A stretch of DNA of 12,184 bases from Bacillota bacterium (GCA_017861495.1 JAGFXW010000150.1:1-12184), one strand, 5' to 3'; shown: positions 1 to 6,543, counted from the stretch's first letter. Translations and numbers: made by a program. The notes: generated by a model not told the origin, from the letters alone.

Positions 1-23
1 CAACAACCCCGTCCCCCTGACAC
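1..23 (-). repeat. Palindrome-ended RAYT-associated repeat, copy 1 (cut by window edge)
   Basis: Reads, on the minus strand, as the first 23 bases of the repeat seen in full at 774-800, with 23/23 identity to the reverse complement of that copy. It shares the TTGTTG variant of the core, not the TTGTG variant of copies 3 and 4. The missing outer bases lie before base 1. It ends 4 bases from the yigZ stop codon, so it may also act as the transcript end. Confidence 0.85.
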
Positions 24-27
24 GCAT

Positions 28-660
28 TCAAATTGCAATTTCCGCATAGGTCTGGTCCAAGCAGGTTATGTTTGCTTGAGCGGCTGTCAAATCGCGGATT
101 TTTTTTATGAAAGTTTCTTCGTGGCCGCACTTTTCCAGTACCGTCAAAGTTACCTTTTCGGCGAATTCCTTGTGTTCAATCCTGTATCCGTCGGCACGCA
201 AGCTATTTTCTACCAGCCCTTGCAATGAATAGTCCAGGCAAATTGATAAGCGGGTGTGGAGTATCCGTTCGACCAATCCGGACGCCAGCAGGCCGTTGCT
301 GGCTGCTTTGCCGTAGGCCCGGATCAATCCGCCTGCGCCTAACTTGATTCCGCCAAAATAACGGGTTACAACGATGACTACGTTTTTTACCGCTGTTTTT
401 TTTAGAACCTCCAAAATAGGGCGGCCGGCAGTCCCGGTCGGTTCTCCGTCGTCATCGGCTTTTTGCAATTGATCCTGGTCACCTAACGTATACGCGGAAC
501 AATTGTGGGAGGCATCCAAATGTTTCTTTTTTATTTGCTCGATAAACCGACTGGCATCATCTATTGTTTCAATTCGATTTACATAGGTAATAAACCGTGA
601 TTTGTTAATTTCCAATTCGCTTTCGCTGTAGCCTTTGACCGTACGATATTGTGTTATCAT
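28..660 (-). CDS. yigZ: YigZ/IMPACT family protein
   Basis: A 210-residue protein of the YigZ/UPF0029-IMPACT family, soluble and cytoplasmic, of unsettled biochemical role; the eukaryotic IMPACT relative modulates translation-stress signalling through Gcn1. The N-terminal half carries the family hallmarks: DDGEPTGTAGRP at about residues 70-81 and VTRYFGGIKLGAGGL at about 98-112. The C-terminal part (about 135-210) is the ferredoxin-like DUF1949-type domain. Length is normal for the family. The start is taken at the ATG at 658-660, which has AGAGG 8 bases upstream; a GTG at 667-669 in the same frame overlaps that ribosome site and is less likely. The gene stands alone, facing left, with repeat copies just outside both ends. 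No clear promoter was found. Confidence 0.93.
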   Translation of the reverse strand: MITQYRTVKGYSESELEINKSRFITYVNRIETIDDASRFIEQIKKKHLDASHNCSAYTLGDQDQLQKADDDGEPTGTAGRPILEVLKKTAVKNVVIVVTRYFGGIKLGAGGLIRAYGKAASNGLLASGLVERILHTRLSICLDYSLQGLVENSLRADGYRIEHKEFAEKVTLTVLEKCGHEETFIKKIRDLTAAQANITCLDQTYAEIAI

Positions 661-773
661 CCTATACACCTCTAACTAAGCTTACCATAGTCTGAGAAGA
701 CTTTCCAAGATTGACTGGTAGGAAAAATATGTTTGAAAGAGAATGTACTCATTAACGGCGTGATTTTAGGGAT

Positions 774-800
774 GTGTCAGGGGGACGGGGTTGTTGACAC
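774..800 (+). repeat. Palindrome-ended RAYT-associated repeat, copy 2 (complete)
   Basis: 27 bases. The ends GTGTCA and TGACAC are exact reverse complements of each other, around a G-rich core GGGGGACGGGGTTGT. It could fold as a 6-bp stem with a 15-base loop. It lies upstream of the transposase gene, inverted relative to copies 1, 3 and 4. Its right end contains a perfect TTGACA. Confidence 0.9.
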
Positions 801-820
801 AATAGACTACAATATTTAAT
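794..820 (+). promoter_or_regulatory. Possible transposase promoter using the repeat end as -35
   Basis: TTGACA (794-799) lies inside repeat copy 2, and TTTAAT (815-820) follows after a 15-base spacer. The spacer is shorter than ideal, so strength is probably low. Transcription would start near 827, just ahead of the ribosome site GAGGTGG at 829-835. Confidence 0.35.
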
Positions 821-841
821 CCAAAGCTGAGGTGGTAGAAA

Positions 842-1609
842 ATGCCGCGTAAAGCAAGAGAAAAAAGTGAAAGTGGAATTTATCATATCATTATGAGGGG
901 AATTAACCGGCAGGTAATATTTGAAGAGGAGAAAGATTATAGCCAGTTTCTCAAAACCCTTCAGCGATATAAAGAAAAATGCGGATACGAAATCTATGCA
1001 TACTGTTTAATGGGAAACCATATACATTTGTTGCTCAAAACAGGAACGGAACCCTTGGAGCAGATTATGCGGAGAATAGGCGGCAGTTATGTTTATTGGT
1101 ACAATAACAAGTATCAAAGAGTAGGAAACTTATTTCAAGATCGATTTAAAAGTGAACCGGTAGAAGACGAACGATATCTTCAGACTGTGCAGAGGTATAT
1201 CCATCAAAATCCGGTAAAAGCCGGATTGGTAAAACAAATCCAGGACTATATGTGGAGTAGTTATCATGAGTATTTGAAAGCAGCAAACTTGGTCGATGTA
1301 AAATTTATTCTTGAGATAATAAGTACTGATAGGAAAATCGCAATACAAAACTTTATAGAGTACACAACCGCAGTAAATGACAGTAACTGTTTGGATATTA
1401 ATCACGAAAATAAGCAACGAATGCCCGATGAGGAAGCACAAGAAATAATAAAGCAGGTATGCCGGGTAAAGAACACATTAGACTTACAAAAATTAGAGAT
1501 TGTAGATAGAAATCAATATTTAAAGAAGCTAAAAGGGAAATACAACTTATCTGTTCGTCAACTAGAAAGACTTACTGGAATTAATCGAGGCATTATTTTA
1601 AGAACATGA
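842..1609 (+). CDS. REP-associated tyrosine transposase (RAYT, Y1/HUH family)
   Basis: A 255-residue single-strand DNA nuclease of the IS200-like Y1 transposase superfamily, expected to bind and cleave REP-type palindromes. The HUH motif is GNHIHLLL, with H60 and H62. The nucleophilic tyrosine is probably Y119 in RYIHQNPVKAGL, with Y112 the alternative. The motif VGNLFQDRFKS (about 94-104) is typical of the RAYT branch and absent from classical IS200 TnpA. The C-terminal part (about 130-255) is an accessory region ending in a helix-turn-helix-like segment LSVRQLERLTGINRG. The ATG is supported by GAGGTGG 6 bases upstream. The gene looks intact and is more AT-rich than its neighbours, which suggests acquisition. 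It is flanked by inverted copies of a palindrome that is probably its substrate. Confidence 0.92.
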   Translation: MPRKAREKSESGIYHIIMRGINRQVIFEEEKDYSQFLKTLQRYKEKCGYEIYAYCLMGNHIHLLLKTGTEPLEQIMRRIGGSYVYWYNNKYQRVGNLFQDRFKSEPVEDERYLQTVQRYIHQNPVKAGLVKQIQDYMWSSYHEYLKAANLVDVKFILEIISTDRKIAIQNFIEYTTAVNDSNCLDINHENKQRMPDEEAQEIIKQVCRVKNTLDLQKLEIVDRNQYLKKLKGKYNLSVRQLERLTGINRGIILRT

Positions 1610-1613
1610 TAGT

Positions 1614-1651
1614 GTGTCACAACCCCGTCCCCCTGACACACCCCCTGACAC
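1614..1651 (-). repeat. RAYT-associated repeat, copy 3, with duplicated tail
   Basis: Bases 1614-1639 are a complete 26-base copy in the opposite orientation to copy 2, with the shorter GTGTCACAACC end. It is followed at 1640-1651 by a second partial copy of the tail, A then CCCCCTGACAC. It begins 4 bases after the transposase stop and ends 27 bases before the DUF169 start codon. Confidence 0.9.
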
Positions 1652-1678
1652 AAAAAATCGAAAGAAGGCGATACTGGT

Positions 1679-2440
1679 ATGGTAGAGGAAGCAGCAAAAG
1701 AAGTGTTTGCAAAGTTGGGGCTGCAGTTTCCTGCTGTGGCAATTAAGTTTCATTACAGCCAGCCGGAAAATGTAGAACGGATTGACAAGAGCTTATCGTT
1801 TTGTCAATTCGTGCGTGAAGCGCAGGATACGGGTAAACAGTTTTTTATAACAAAGGACGATGATGCTTGCTTTGGCAAAATGGTCTTAGGGATGATCGAT
1901 AAGCCTCCGTTAGGCGCCAGTGGGCAAGCCGGCTATGATTTTGGCGTTTTTAAAACACCGGCCGCCAATGCCAGATTGTACAATATGCTTCCTACCCTGG
2001 TTCGAGGTGCGCATAATTTTGTGGTGTTTTGCCCTGTTTCGCTTTGTGATTTTGATCCGGATCTGGTGATTATTGTGGCCAACACGGAGCAGGCCGATAT
2101 CGTTATGCGGGCCACAAGCTATATTTCCGGCGATTTGTGGGAGTCTAAAACTTCGAATGTCCTTAGCTGTGCCTGGACCTATGCCTATCCTTACGTCAGC
2201 GGAAAAGTGAATTTCTGTGTAACCGGCATGCACCATGGGATGAAACGCCGTAAGGTGTACCCGGCGGGGATGCATATCATTTCAATCCCATACCAGAAAT
2301 TACTCGAAGTGGTTACTGCTCTTAAAGAAATGGATTGGGAACTGATTGCCATGAAAGAAGATGAAGAAAGTAAGGCGGTTTTAGCTGCTAAAATGGCAAA
2401 ATGGCAAGAAATGTCCCCGGATTTCATCTTGAAAAAATAG
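1679..2440 (+). CDS. DUF169 family protein
   Basis: A 253-residue soluble protein that I recognise as DUF169, a family common in anaerobic Firmicutes and archaea with no established reaction. Family features seen: N-terminal FPAVAIKF (about 17-24), paired cysteine segments SFCQFVREA (C42) and DDDACFGK (C64), a conserved central LYNMLPTLV region, and a C-terminal GMKRRKVYPAGMHIISIP stretch. There is no signal peptide or membrane segment. The ATG has AGAAGG 10 bases upstream. Only 27 bases separate the start from repeat copy 3, so any native promoter has been displaced or lies within the mobile unit. A 72-base gap without a visible terminator follows, so it may be co-transcribed with the hydrolase downstream. 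Confidence 0.88.
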   Translation: MVEEAAKEVFAKLGLQFPAVAIKFHYSQPENVERIDKSLSFCQFVREAQDTGKQFFITKDDDACFGKMVLGMIDKPPLGASGQAGYDFGVFKTPAANARLYNMLPTLVRGAHNFVVFCPVSLCDFDPDLVIIVANTEQADIVMRATSYISGDLWESKTSNVLSCAWTYAYPYVSGKVNFCVTGMHHGMKRRKVYPAGMHIISIPYQKLLEVVTALKEMDWELIAMKEDEESKAVLAAKMAKWQEMSPDFILKK

Positions 2441-2512
2441 CCGAATATGGTTGTTTCATTACCTTTAGTATTTTTTACGGTATGAAAGAATACAAAAAGG
2501 AGGAATTCTTTT

Positions 2513-3499
2513 ATGAATACTTTTTGTGACAGGATGCCTTCCAAACTTCATACTATCTTTTTTACTATCGCTTTCTTGCTGTATACCGTAATGTTTAATG
2601 CTGCCGCTTGGGCAGGGGAACAAACGGATGGAAAGGGGTATTGTCGAATGATGGTAGGCGACGTTGAGGTAATTGCGCTGTCTGACGGCACTAATAAGCG
2701 GCTGCTCGACCAGCAAGTGCAGTTGTTGCAAGGAGACCGGGAAAAACTCAAAGAGATGTTAGTACGCGCTTATCCTGATGAGCAAATGGAAAGCACGGTG
2801 AACGCGTATCTTATTAATACAGGATCCAAGCTGGTGCTGATCGATACCGGTAATGGAGAAATGGGCAGCCCGAGCATGGGGAACGTGCTGAATAATCTGC
2901 GTGCTGCCGGCTACAAACCGGAACAAATCGAAGAAGTGTATCTCACGCATATGCATGGAGACCATGTCGGAGGACTGGTGTCCGGCTCGGAGCGGGTCTT
3001 TCCCAATGCAACCGTATACGCCAATCAACGCGAAGCCGATTATTGGCTGGGCGACAGTAACCGGAATGAAGCTCCGGCTGATGTAAGGCGAACGTTTCAA
3101 GCGGCAAAAACAGCGATTACCCCTTATATGATTGCGGGCAAGTTTAAAACCTTTGATGAAAAGGACCTGTTGTCTTCAGGAATTAGAGCCAGGGCATTAT
3201 TCGGTCATACACCCGGACACACAGGATATGTTATTGAGAGTAAAGGAAATACTTTGGTTCTGTGTGGTGATATCGTCCATGTTGCAGCCGTGCAGTTTGA
3301 AGACCCGTCAGTGGCAATCTCTTACGACAGTGATAAAGCCGAAGCTGCGAAGACGCGGCAGCAGTTTTTGGCCGAAGCGGCGGAAAACAATTGGCTGATT
3401 GGCGATGATCACATTGCGTTTCCTGGAATGGGATATGTACAAATCAATGACGATGGCGGATATGTTTTTGTGCCGACAGATATTCCGGCAGTAGATTAG
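2513..3499 (+). CDS. Secreted metallo-beta-lactamase-fold hydrolase
   Basis: A 328-residue MBL-fold metallo-hydrolase with an export signal. Residues 1-35 show a short basic start, a hydrophobic core (about 14-32) and an AxA-like cleavage region ending AWAGE, so the enzyme should act outside the cytoplasm. Metal ligands are visible: HMHGDH at 146-151, H236 in GHTPGHT, D253 in LCGD, and H300 in DDHIAFPG. That set fits a dinuclear zinc site of the glyoxalase II/quorum-lactonase type. The substrate cannot be told from the sequence. The start has AAGGAGG 9 bases upstream; an internal ATG at residue 8 would keep the signal peptide too. It may be co-transcribed with the DUF169 gene. A repeat copy starts 15 bases after the stop. 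Confidence 0.9.
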   Translation: MNTFCDRMPSKLHTIFFTIAFLLYTVMFNAAAWAGEQTDGKGYCRMMVGDVEVIALSDGTNKRLLDQQVQLLQGDREKLKEMLVRAYPDEQMESTVNAYLINTGSKLVLIDTGNGEMGSPSMGNVLNNLRAAGYKPEQIEEVYLTHMHGDHVGGLVSGSERVFPNATVYANQREADYWLGDSNRNEAPADVRRTFQAAKTAITPYMIAGKFKTFDEKDLLSSGIRARALFGHTPGHTGYVIESKGNTLVLCGDIVHVAAVQFEDPSVAISYDSDKAEAAKTRQQFLAEAAENNWLIGDDHIAFPGMGYVQINDDGGYVFVPTDIPAVD

Positions 3500-3514
3500 A
3501 GCAGTGATTAGGGC

Positions 3515-3554
3515 GTGTCACAACCCCGTCCCCTCGACACATTTCCCTCGACAC
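3515..3554 (-). repeat. RAYT-associated repeat, copy 4, diverged, with duplicated tail
   Basis: Bases 3515-3540 match copy 3 in orientation and in the GTGTCACAACCCCGTCCC end, but the tail reads CCCTCGACAC instead of CCCTGACAC. The tail is repeated after a 4-base ATTT spacer as CCCTCGACAC (3545-3554). The altered base is present in both tails, so the change preceded or was copied with the tail duplication. The last bases merge into the panB promoter. Confidence 0.85.
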
Positions 3555-3578
3555 ATTTTTTTGCTTTCGTGCTATAAT
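3548..3578 (+). promoter_or_regulatory. Candidate panB promoter
   Basis: A perfect TATAAT at 3573-3578 precedes panB. The best -35 is TCGACA (3548-3553), five of six consensus bases with a long 19-base spacer, formed by the tail of repeat copy 4. Transcription would begin near 3585, giving a leader of about 110 bases. Confidence 0.5.
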
Positions 3579-3619
3579 GACTACATGGCCTGCAGTTTTT
3601 TACTTATTTAGGAGAAAAA

Positions 3620-3664
3620 ATGATTAATACGATACATAGGGCCATCAATTCTGTGCAAGGCTAA
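3620..3664 (+). CDS. Possible 14-residue leader peptide upstream of panB
   Basis: ATG at 3620-3622 with TAGGAG 5 bases upstream opens a 14-codon frame (MINTIHRAINSVQG) ending at 3664, 30 bases before panB. It lies inside the predicted panB 5' leader. ATGGCC (3585-3590) can pair with GGCCAT (3640-3645), enclosing the ORF start. The ribosome site is convincing but the coding evidence is not, since the frame is too short to judge. Confidence 0.3.
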   Translation: MINTIHRAINSVQG

Positions 3665-3694
3665 AAAATTAAAGCAAAAGGAGAGAGTACTGCA

Positions 3695-4531
3695 ATGGCG
3701 AAAGTAAAATTAACGATCCCCCAATTCAAGGCGTTGAAAGAAACCGGTAAGAAATTTACTATGGTTACGGCTTATGATGTTTTACTGGCATCCGTGATTG
3801 ATAAAACCCCGATCGAAATGATCTTGGTCGGTGATTCGATGGGCATGGTTGTTTTTGGGTACAACAGTACTGTCCCGGTTACCATGGATGATATTATCCA
3901 CCACACGAAACCGGTCGTATACGGCGCGCCCGGAACCTTTGTCGTAGGGGACATGCCGTTCGGTTCTTACAATGTGAGCATCGAGGATGCGATCCGCAAC
4001 GGCAATCGGATCATGAAAGAAGGCGGAGCTGACGCCGTCAAATTAGAAGGTGGAGTAAAAGTGGCTCCCATCGTCAAAGCAATGGTGGATGGTGGAATCC
4101 CGGTTGTAGGTCATATTGGCTTAACTCCGCAAACAGCCGCCCAATTAGGTGGGTTTAAGGTGCAAGGCAAAGATGCGGACGCAGCGAAACAGTTAATTGA
4201 GGATGCCAAGGCGTTGGAAGAAGCAGGCGCATTTGCGATTGTACTGGAATGTGTTCCTTCTCCGGTAGCGAAATTGATTACGGAGCAGGTAACGATTCCT
4301 ACGATGGGAATTGGCGCAGGACCGCATTGCGATGCGCAGGTATTGGTTACGCAGGATCTATTAGGAATGTTCGATCGGTTTGTGCCTAAATTTGTCAAAC
4401 AATATGCAAAACTCAACGGCCAAATGGTGGATGCCCTGAACCAGTTTTACCAAGAATCGCTGGACGGCAGTTTCCCTGGGCCGGAGTATTCTTTTGGGAT
4501 GAAAGAGGAAGATTTGAAGAAACTGTATTAA
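3695..4531 (+). CDS. panB: 3-methyl-2-oxobutanoate hydroxymethyltransferase (PanB)
   Basis: A 278-residue cytoplasmic enzyme of pantothenate (coenzyme A) synthesis. It transfers a hydroxymethyl group from 5,10-methylenetetrahydrofolate to 2-oxoisovalerate to make ketopantoate. The TIM-barrel family motifs are complete: VTAYD (24-28), VGDS (45-48) with metal-binding D47, VVGDMPFGSY with D86, VKLEGG with K116 and E118, GHIGLTPQ (139-146), catalytic E185 in VLECVPSP, and GIGAGPHCDAQ. Length is normal. The ATG has AAGGAG 11 bases upstream. No panC or panD follows; the gene is closed by a strong terminator, so it is a stand-alone transcript here. Confidence 0.97.
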   Translation: MAKVKLTIPQFKALKETGKKFTMVTAYDVLLASVIDKTPIEMILVGDSMGMVVFGYNSTVPVTMDDIIHHTKPVVYGAPGTFVVGDMPFGSYNVSIEDAIRNGNRIMKEGGADAVKLEGGVKVAPIVKAMVDGGIPVVGHIGLTPQTAAQLGGFKVQGKDADAAKQLIEDAKALEEAGAFAIVLECVPSPVAKLITEQVTIPTMGIGAGPHCDAQVLVTQDLLGMFDRFVPKFVKQYAKLNGQMVDALNQFYQESLDGSFPGPEYSFGMKEEDLKKLY

Positions 4532-4588
4532 TTCGACGGTATTGCAGCAGTCAATGCAATGCAGATCCGATTGGTAATTTTGAGTTTA

Positions 4589-4636
4589 GACAAAAAGACG
4601 CTGTTAAGCCGGAGGGCTTAACAGCGTCTTCTTGTC
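4589..4636. terminator. Strong bidirectional terminator between panB and tetR
   Basis: A perfect 16-bp stem pairs 4595-4610 with 4615-4630 around the loop GGAG, extended by GACAA/TTGTC across one mismatch. On the minus strand the stem is followed by TTTTTG; on the plus strand the following bases are U-rich (TCTTCTTG). It serves two convergent genes. Confidence 0.92.
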
Positions 4637-4644
4637 GCATAGAA

Positions 4645-5235
4645 TTATTGTGTCTGTTTAGGAATAACCCTATCAAATATATAGGTCATAAAATTATCGA
4701 TCGAGCTGGGATCTAGATTTACCTGCATGCGAATAAGAGCGCCTTCCCAGGAAGTATAGATAAATTCAGCCAAAGATTCCGGATCATGTTCTTTCGCTAT
4801 TTCCCCGGTTTTTTGCGCTTCCCGTATGCAATCGGCAAATAAAGCGGCCCACTTATCAAATTCCTGCTTTAAAGCGATACGCATGGAAGGACTGCTATCT
4901 GCAATTTCTGTTGCTAATTTTGCCACAAGACAGCCTTGATTGCAGCCAACGTTTACAAAATATGATTTGAGGGAAGAAAAATAATTCACCATTCTTTCCC
5001 GCGGCGATACATTTGTGTCTGATAAACTTTTCTGGATGGATTTCGCCAGTTGTTCGCCGTAGTAGTGGATAATTGCTTTGCCAAAATCTTCCTTTGAGTT
5101 GAAGTAATAATAAAAAGATCCTTTTGGGACATTCACTTCAGATAATACTTCCTGAATTCCTACAGCGTTGTAGCTTTTTGCCAGCATCGCTTTGGCGCCG
5201 GCCCGGATAAGTTTATCGCGTGTAATATTTTTCAT
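4645..5235 (-). CDS. TetR/AcrR family transcriptional regulator
   Basis: A 196-residue DNA-binding repressor-type protein. The N-terminal HTH spans about residues 5-50, with recognition region GIQEVLSEVNVPKGSFYYYFNSKEDF. The C-terminal ligand/dimer domain contains GCNQGCLVAKLATEIAD, resembling the NemR/AcuR/LmrA-like branch, where a cysteine in this region can sense electrophiles. Here C98 and C102 are candidates, but a sensing role is inference. It is divergent from the acyl-CoA dehydrogenase locus, which contains a matching dyad operator, so it probably controls that promoter and perhaps itself. There is no Shine-Dalgarno ahead of the ATG, and the promoter is placed for a leaderless transcript. 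The family alignment supports this start, because the HTH begins immediately. Confidence 0.93.
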   Translation of the reverse strand: MKNITRDKLIRAGAKAMLAKSYNAVGIQEVLSEVNVPKGSFYYYFNSKEDFGKAIIHYYGEQLAKSIQKSLSDTNVSPRERMVNYFSSLKSYFVNVGCNQGCLVAKLATEIADSSPSMRIALKQEFDKWAALFADCIREAQKTGEIAKEHDPESLAEFIYTSWEGALIRMQVNLDPSSIDNFMTYIFDRVIPKQTQ

Positions 5236-5241
5236 GATTTT

Positions 5242-5270
5242 ATCATAGACAGGTATGCTGGAATAGTCAA
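5242..5270 (-). promoter_or_regulatory. tetR promoter, predicted leaderless
   Basis: On the minus strand, TTGACT (5265-5270), a 17-base spacer and TATGAT (5242-5247) form a near-consensus promoter. Only six bases separate the -10 from the ATG, so transcription should start at or next to the A of the start codon. A CTGTCTA half-site, like the right half of the 5352-5366 dyad, overlaps the -10. Confidence 0.65.
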
Positions 5271-5341
5271 GGTCTTTTCTATAAACAGAAGAGTTACGAA
5301 TTATTTAAAAATAAAAAGTTGTAATACTATAAAAATAGTTC

Positions 5342-5370
5342 TTTACATTTATAGACGACTGGTCTAATAT
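5342..5370 (+). promoter_or_regulatory. Acyl-CoA dehydrogenase promoter
   Basis: TTTACA (5342-5347), a 17-base spacer and TAATAT (5365-5370) precede the dehydrogenase gene. The DNA just upstream (about 5300-5340) is very AT-rich, like an UP element, and holds the short dyad ACTAT-AAAA-ATAGT (5326-5339). Confidence 0.65.
5352..5366. promoter_or_regulatory. Candidate TetR-family operator
   Basis: TAGAC-GACTG-GTCTA is a 15-base dyad with perfect 5-base arms, placed across the spacer and the first bases of the -10. Its form resembles operators described for LmrA/QdoR- and NemR-type TetR regulators (TAGAC...GTCTA). A bound dimer would block the promoter. Confidence 0.6.
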
Positions 5371-5444
5371 ATAAGCAAGACAGTATTTTTGGAATTATGG
5401 CAGAAGAGATCCATTACCAAACAAATAACAAGGAGGTCATTTCA

Positions 5445-6543
5445 GTGAATTTTAATCTGACAGAGGAACAACAGCTTATCCAACAAAATGCAAGGGAATT
5501 TGCTCTGGAGTACCTGGAACCGATCGCGGCTGAGATTGACAAAACAGAAAAGATCCCCCAAAAAATATATCAAAAAATGGCGGAACTCGATTTTATGGGC
5601 ATCTCCTATCCGACGGAGTATGGCGGTGCTGGCGCTGATTTTCTCAGCTACACTTTAGTTTTAGAGCAAATCTGCCGGTCTTGCGCTTCCACCGGGATTA
5701 GTTATGAAGTGCACGCTTCCTTGGCTTGTTCTGCGATTTATAACTATGGTTCCGAAGAATTAAAGCAAAAATATCTTACCCCGTTGTGCACAGGCGAAAA
5801 ATTGGGCGCTTTTGCATTAACCGAACCAGGTGCAGGGACTGATGCCGGAGCGGGCCAAACTACGGCTATTCTTGATGGCGAAGAATATGTATTGAATGGA
5901 ACGAAGTGCTTTATCAGCAATGGCGGTGTAGCCGATATATACGTTGTATTTGCTTTGACCGATCCAACTGCCGGAACAAAAGGGATTAGCGCTTTTGTTG
6001 TCGAAGCAGGGCTGCCTGGCTTTGAAATTGGCAAACATGAAGACAAAATGGGAATTCGCGGTTCACAGACTGCGGAACTGATATTCAAAAATTGCCGCAT
6101 CCCGAAAGCAAATCTGGTCGGCAAGGAAGGCAAAGGTTTCGGCATCGCTATGGCAACCTTGGATGTAGGCCGGATCGGTGTTGCGACACAAGCACTGGGG
6201 ATCGCTCAAGCGGCATTGGATGAAGCGGTGAAATTTTCCAAGCATTCAATGGATGTTAGCCGATATGGCTACCCGTTTGGAAGCGGCACGGTTCTTGGTT
6301 TACCATGCTTCTATGTTGAAAGAGGAAGGAAAGCCTTTCAGTAAAGAAGCGGCAATGGCTAAAATGTTCGCGTCGGAAGCAGCGGACTGGATCTGCAATA
6401 AAGCAATTCAAGTCCATGGCGGCTATGGTTTCATTAAAGACTTTAAAGTGGAAAGACTGTATAGGGATGCTAAGATCACCACGATTTATGAAGGTACTAA
6501 TGAAGTGCAAAGAATGGTCATTTCCGGGGCTCTTCTGCGGTAA
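5445..6543 (+). pseudogene. Acyl-CoA dehydrogenase, disrupted by frameshift plus internal deletion
   Basis: A butyryl/short-chain-type acyl-CoA dehydrogenase split into two frames. The start is a GTG at 5445 with AAGGAGG 8 bases upstream. Residues encoded to about 6242 cover the N-terminal and beta domains (AFALTEPGAGTDAG, FISNGG, the DKMGIRGSQT region, [10 protein letters not shown]). The remainder is read in the next frame from about 6241: [18 protein letters not shown], then IQVHGGYGF and [10 protein letters not shown] with the catalytic-base glutamate, ending at 6543. Joined, the parts give about 366 residues against a usual 379 or so. The missing 14-15 residues are the ERVQFGKPI-type stretch, which normally supplies the FAD-contacting arginine. 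A single-base error cannot account for this. Left in frame 1, translation runs into a nonsense tail ending at 6344. A TetR-controlled promoter and a downstream terminator are still in place, so the loss looks recent. Confidence 0.88.

Larger units (their letters stand above)
774..1651 (+). mobile_element. Candidate RAYT unit: transposase bracketed by inverted repeats
   Basis: The RAYT gene (842-1609) lies between an inverted pair of the same repeat (774-800 and 1614-1639), 41 bases before its ATG and 4 bases after its stop. This is the arrangement expected of a RAYT with its cognate REP palindromes. No target-site duplication is obvious at the outer edges, as expected for HUH-type single-strand chemistry. 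Whether the whole unit moves, or only the palindromes move in trans, cannot be told from one window. Confidence 0.65.

Noticed and set aside
774..800. G-rich repeat core as a G-quadruplex
   Set aside because: It has only two G-runs, too few for an intramolecular quadruplex.
5397..5444. Upstream ATG extending the acyl-CoA dehydrogenase by 16 residues
   Set aside because: The extra residues do not resemble the family, and the strong AAGGAGG lies inside the extension, in front of the GTG at 5445.
6231..6260. Programmed ribosomal frameshift in the dehydrogenase
   Set aside because: About 14-15 family residues are missing at the junction, and there is no classic slippery site with a stimulatory structure. 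Gene damage explains it better.
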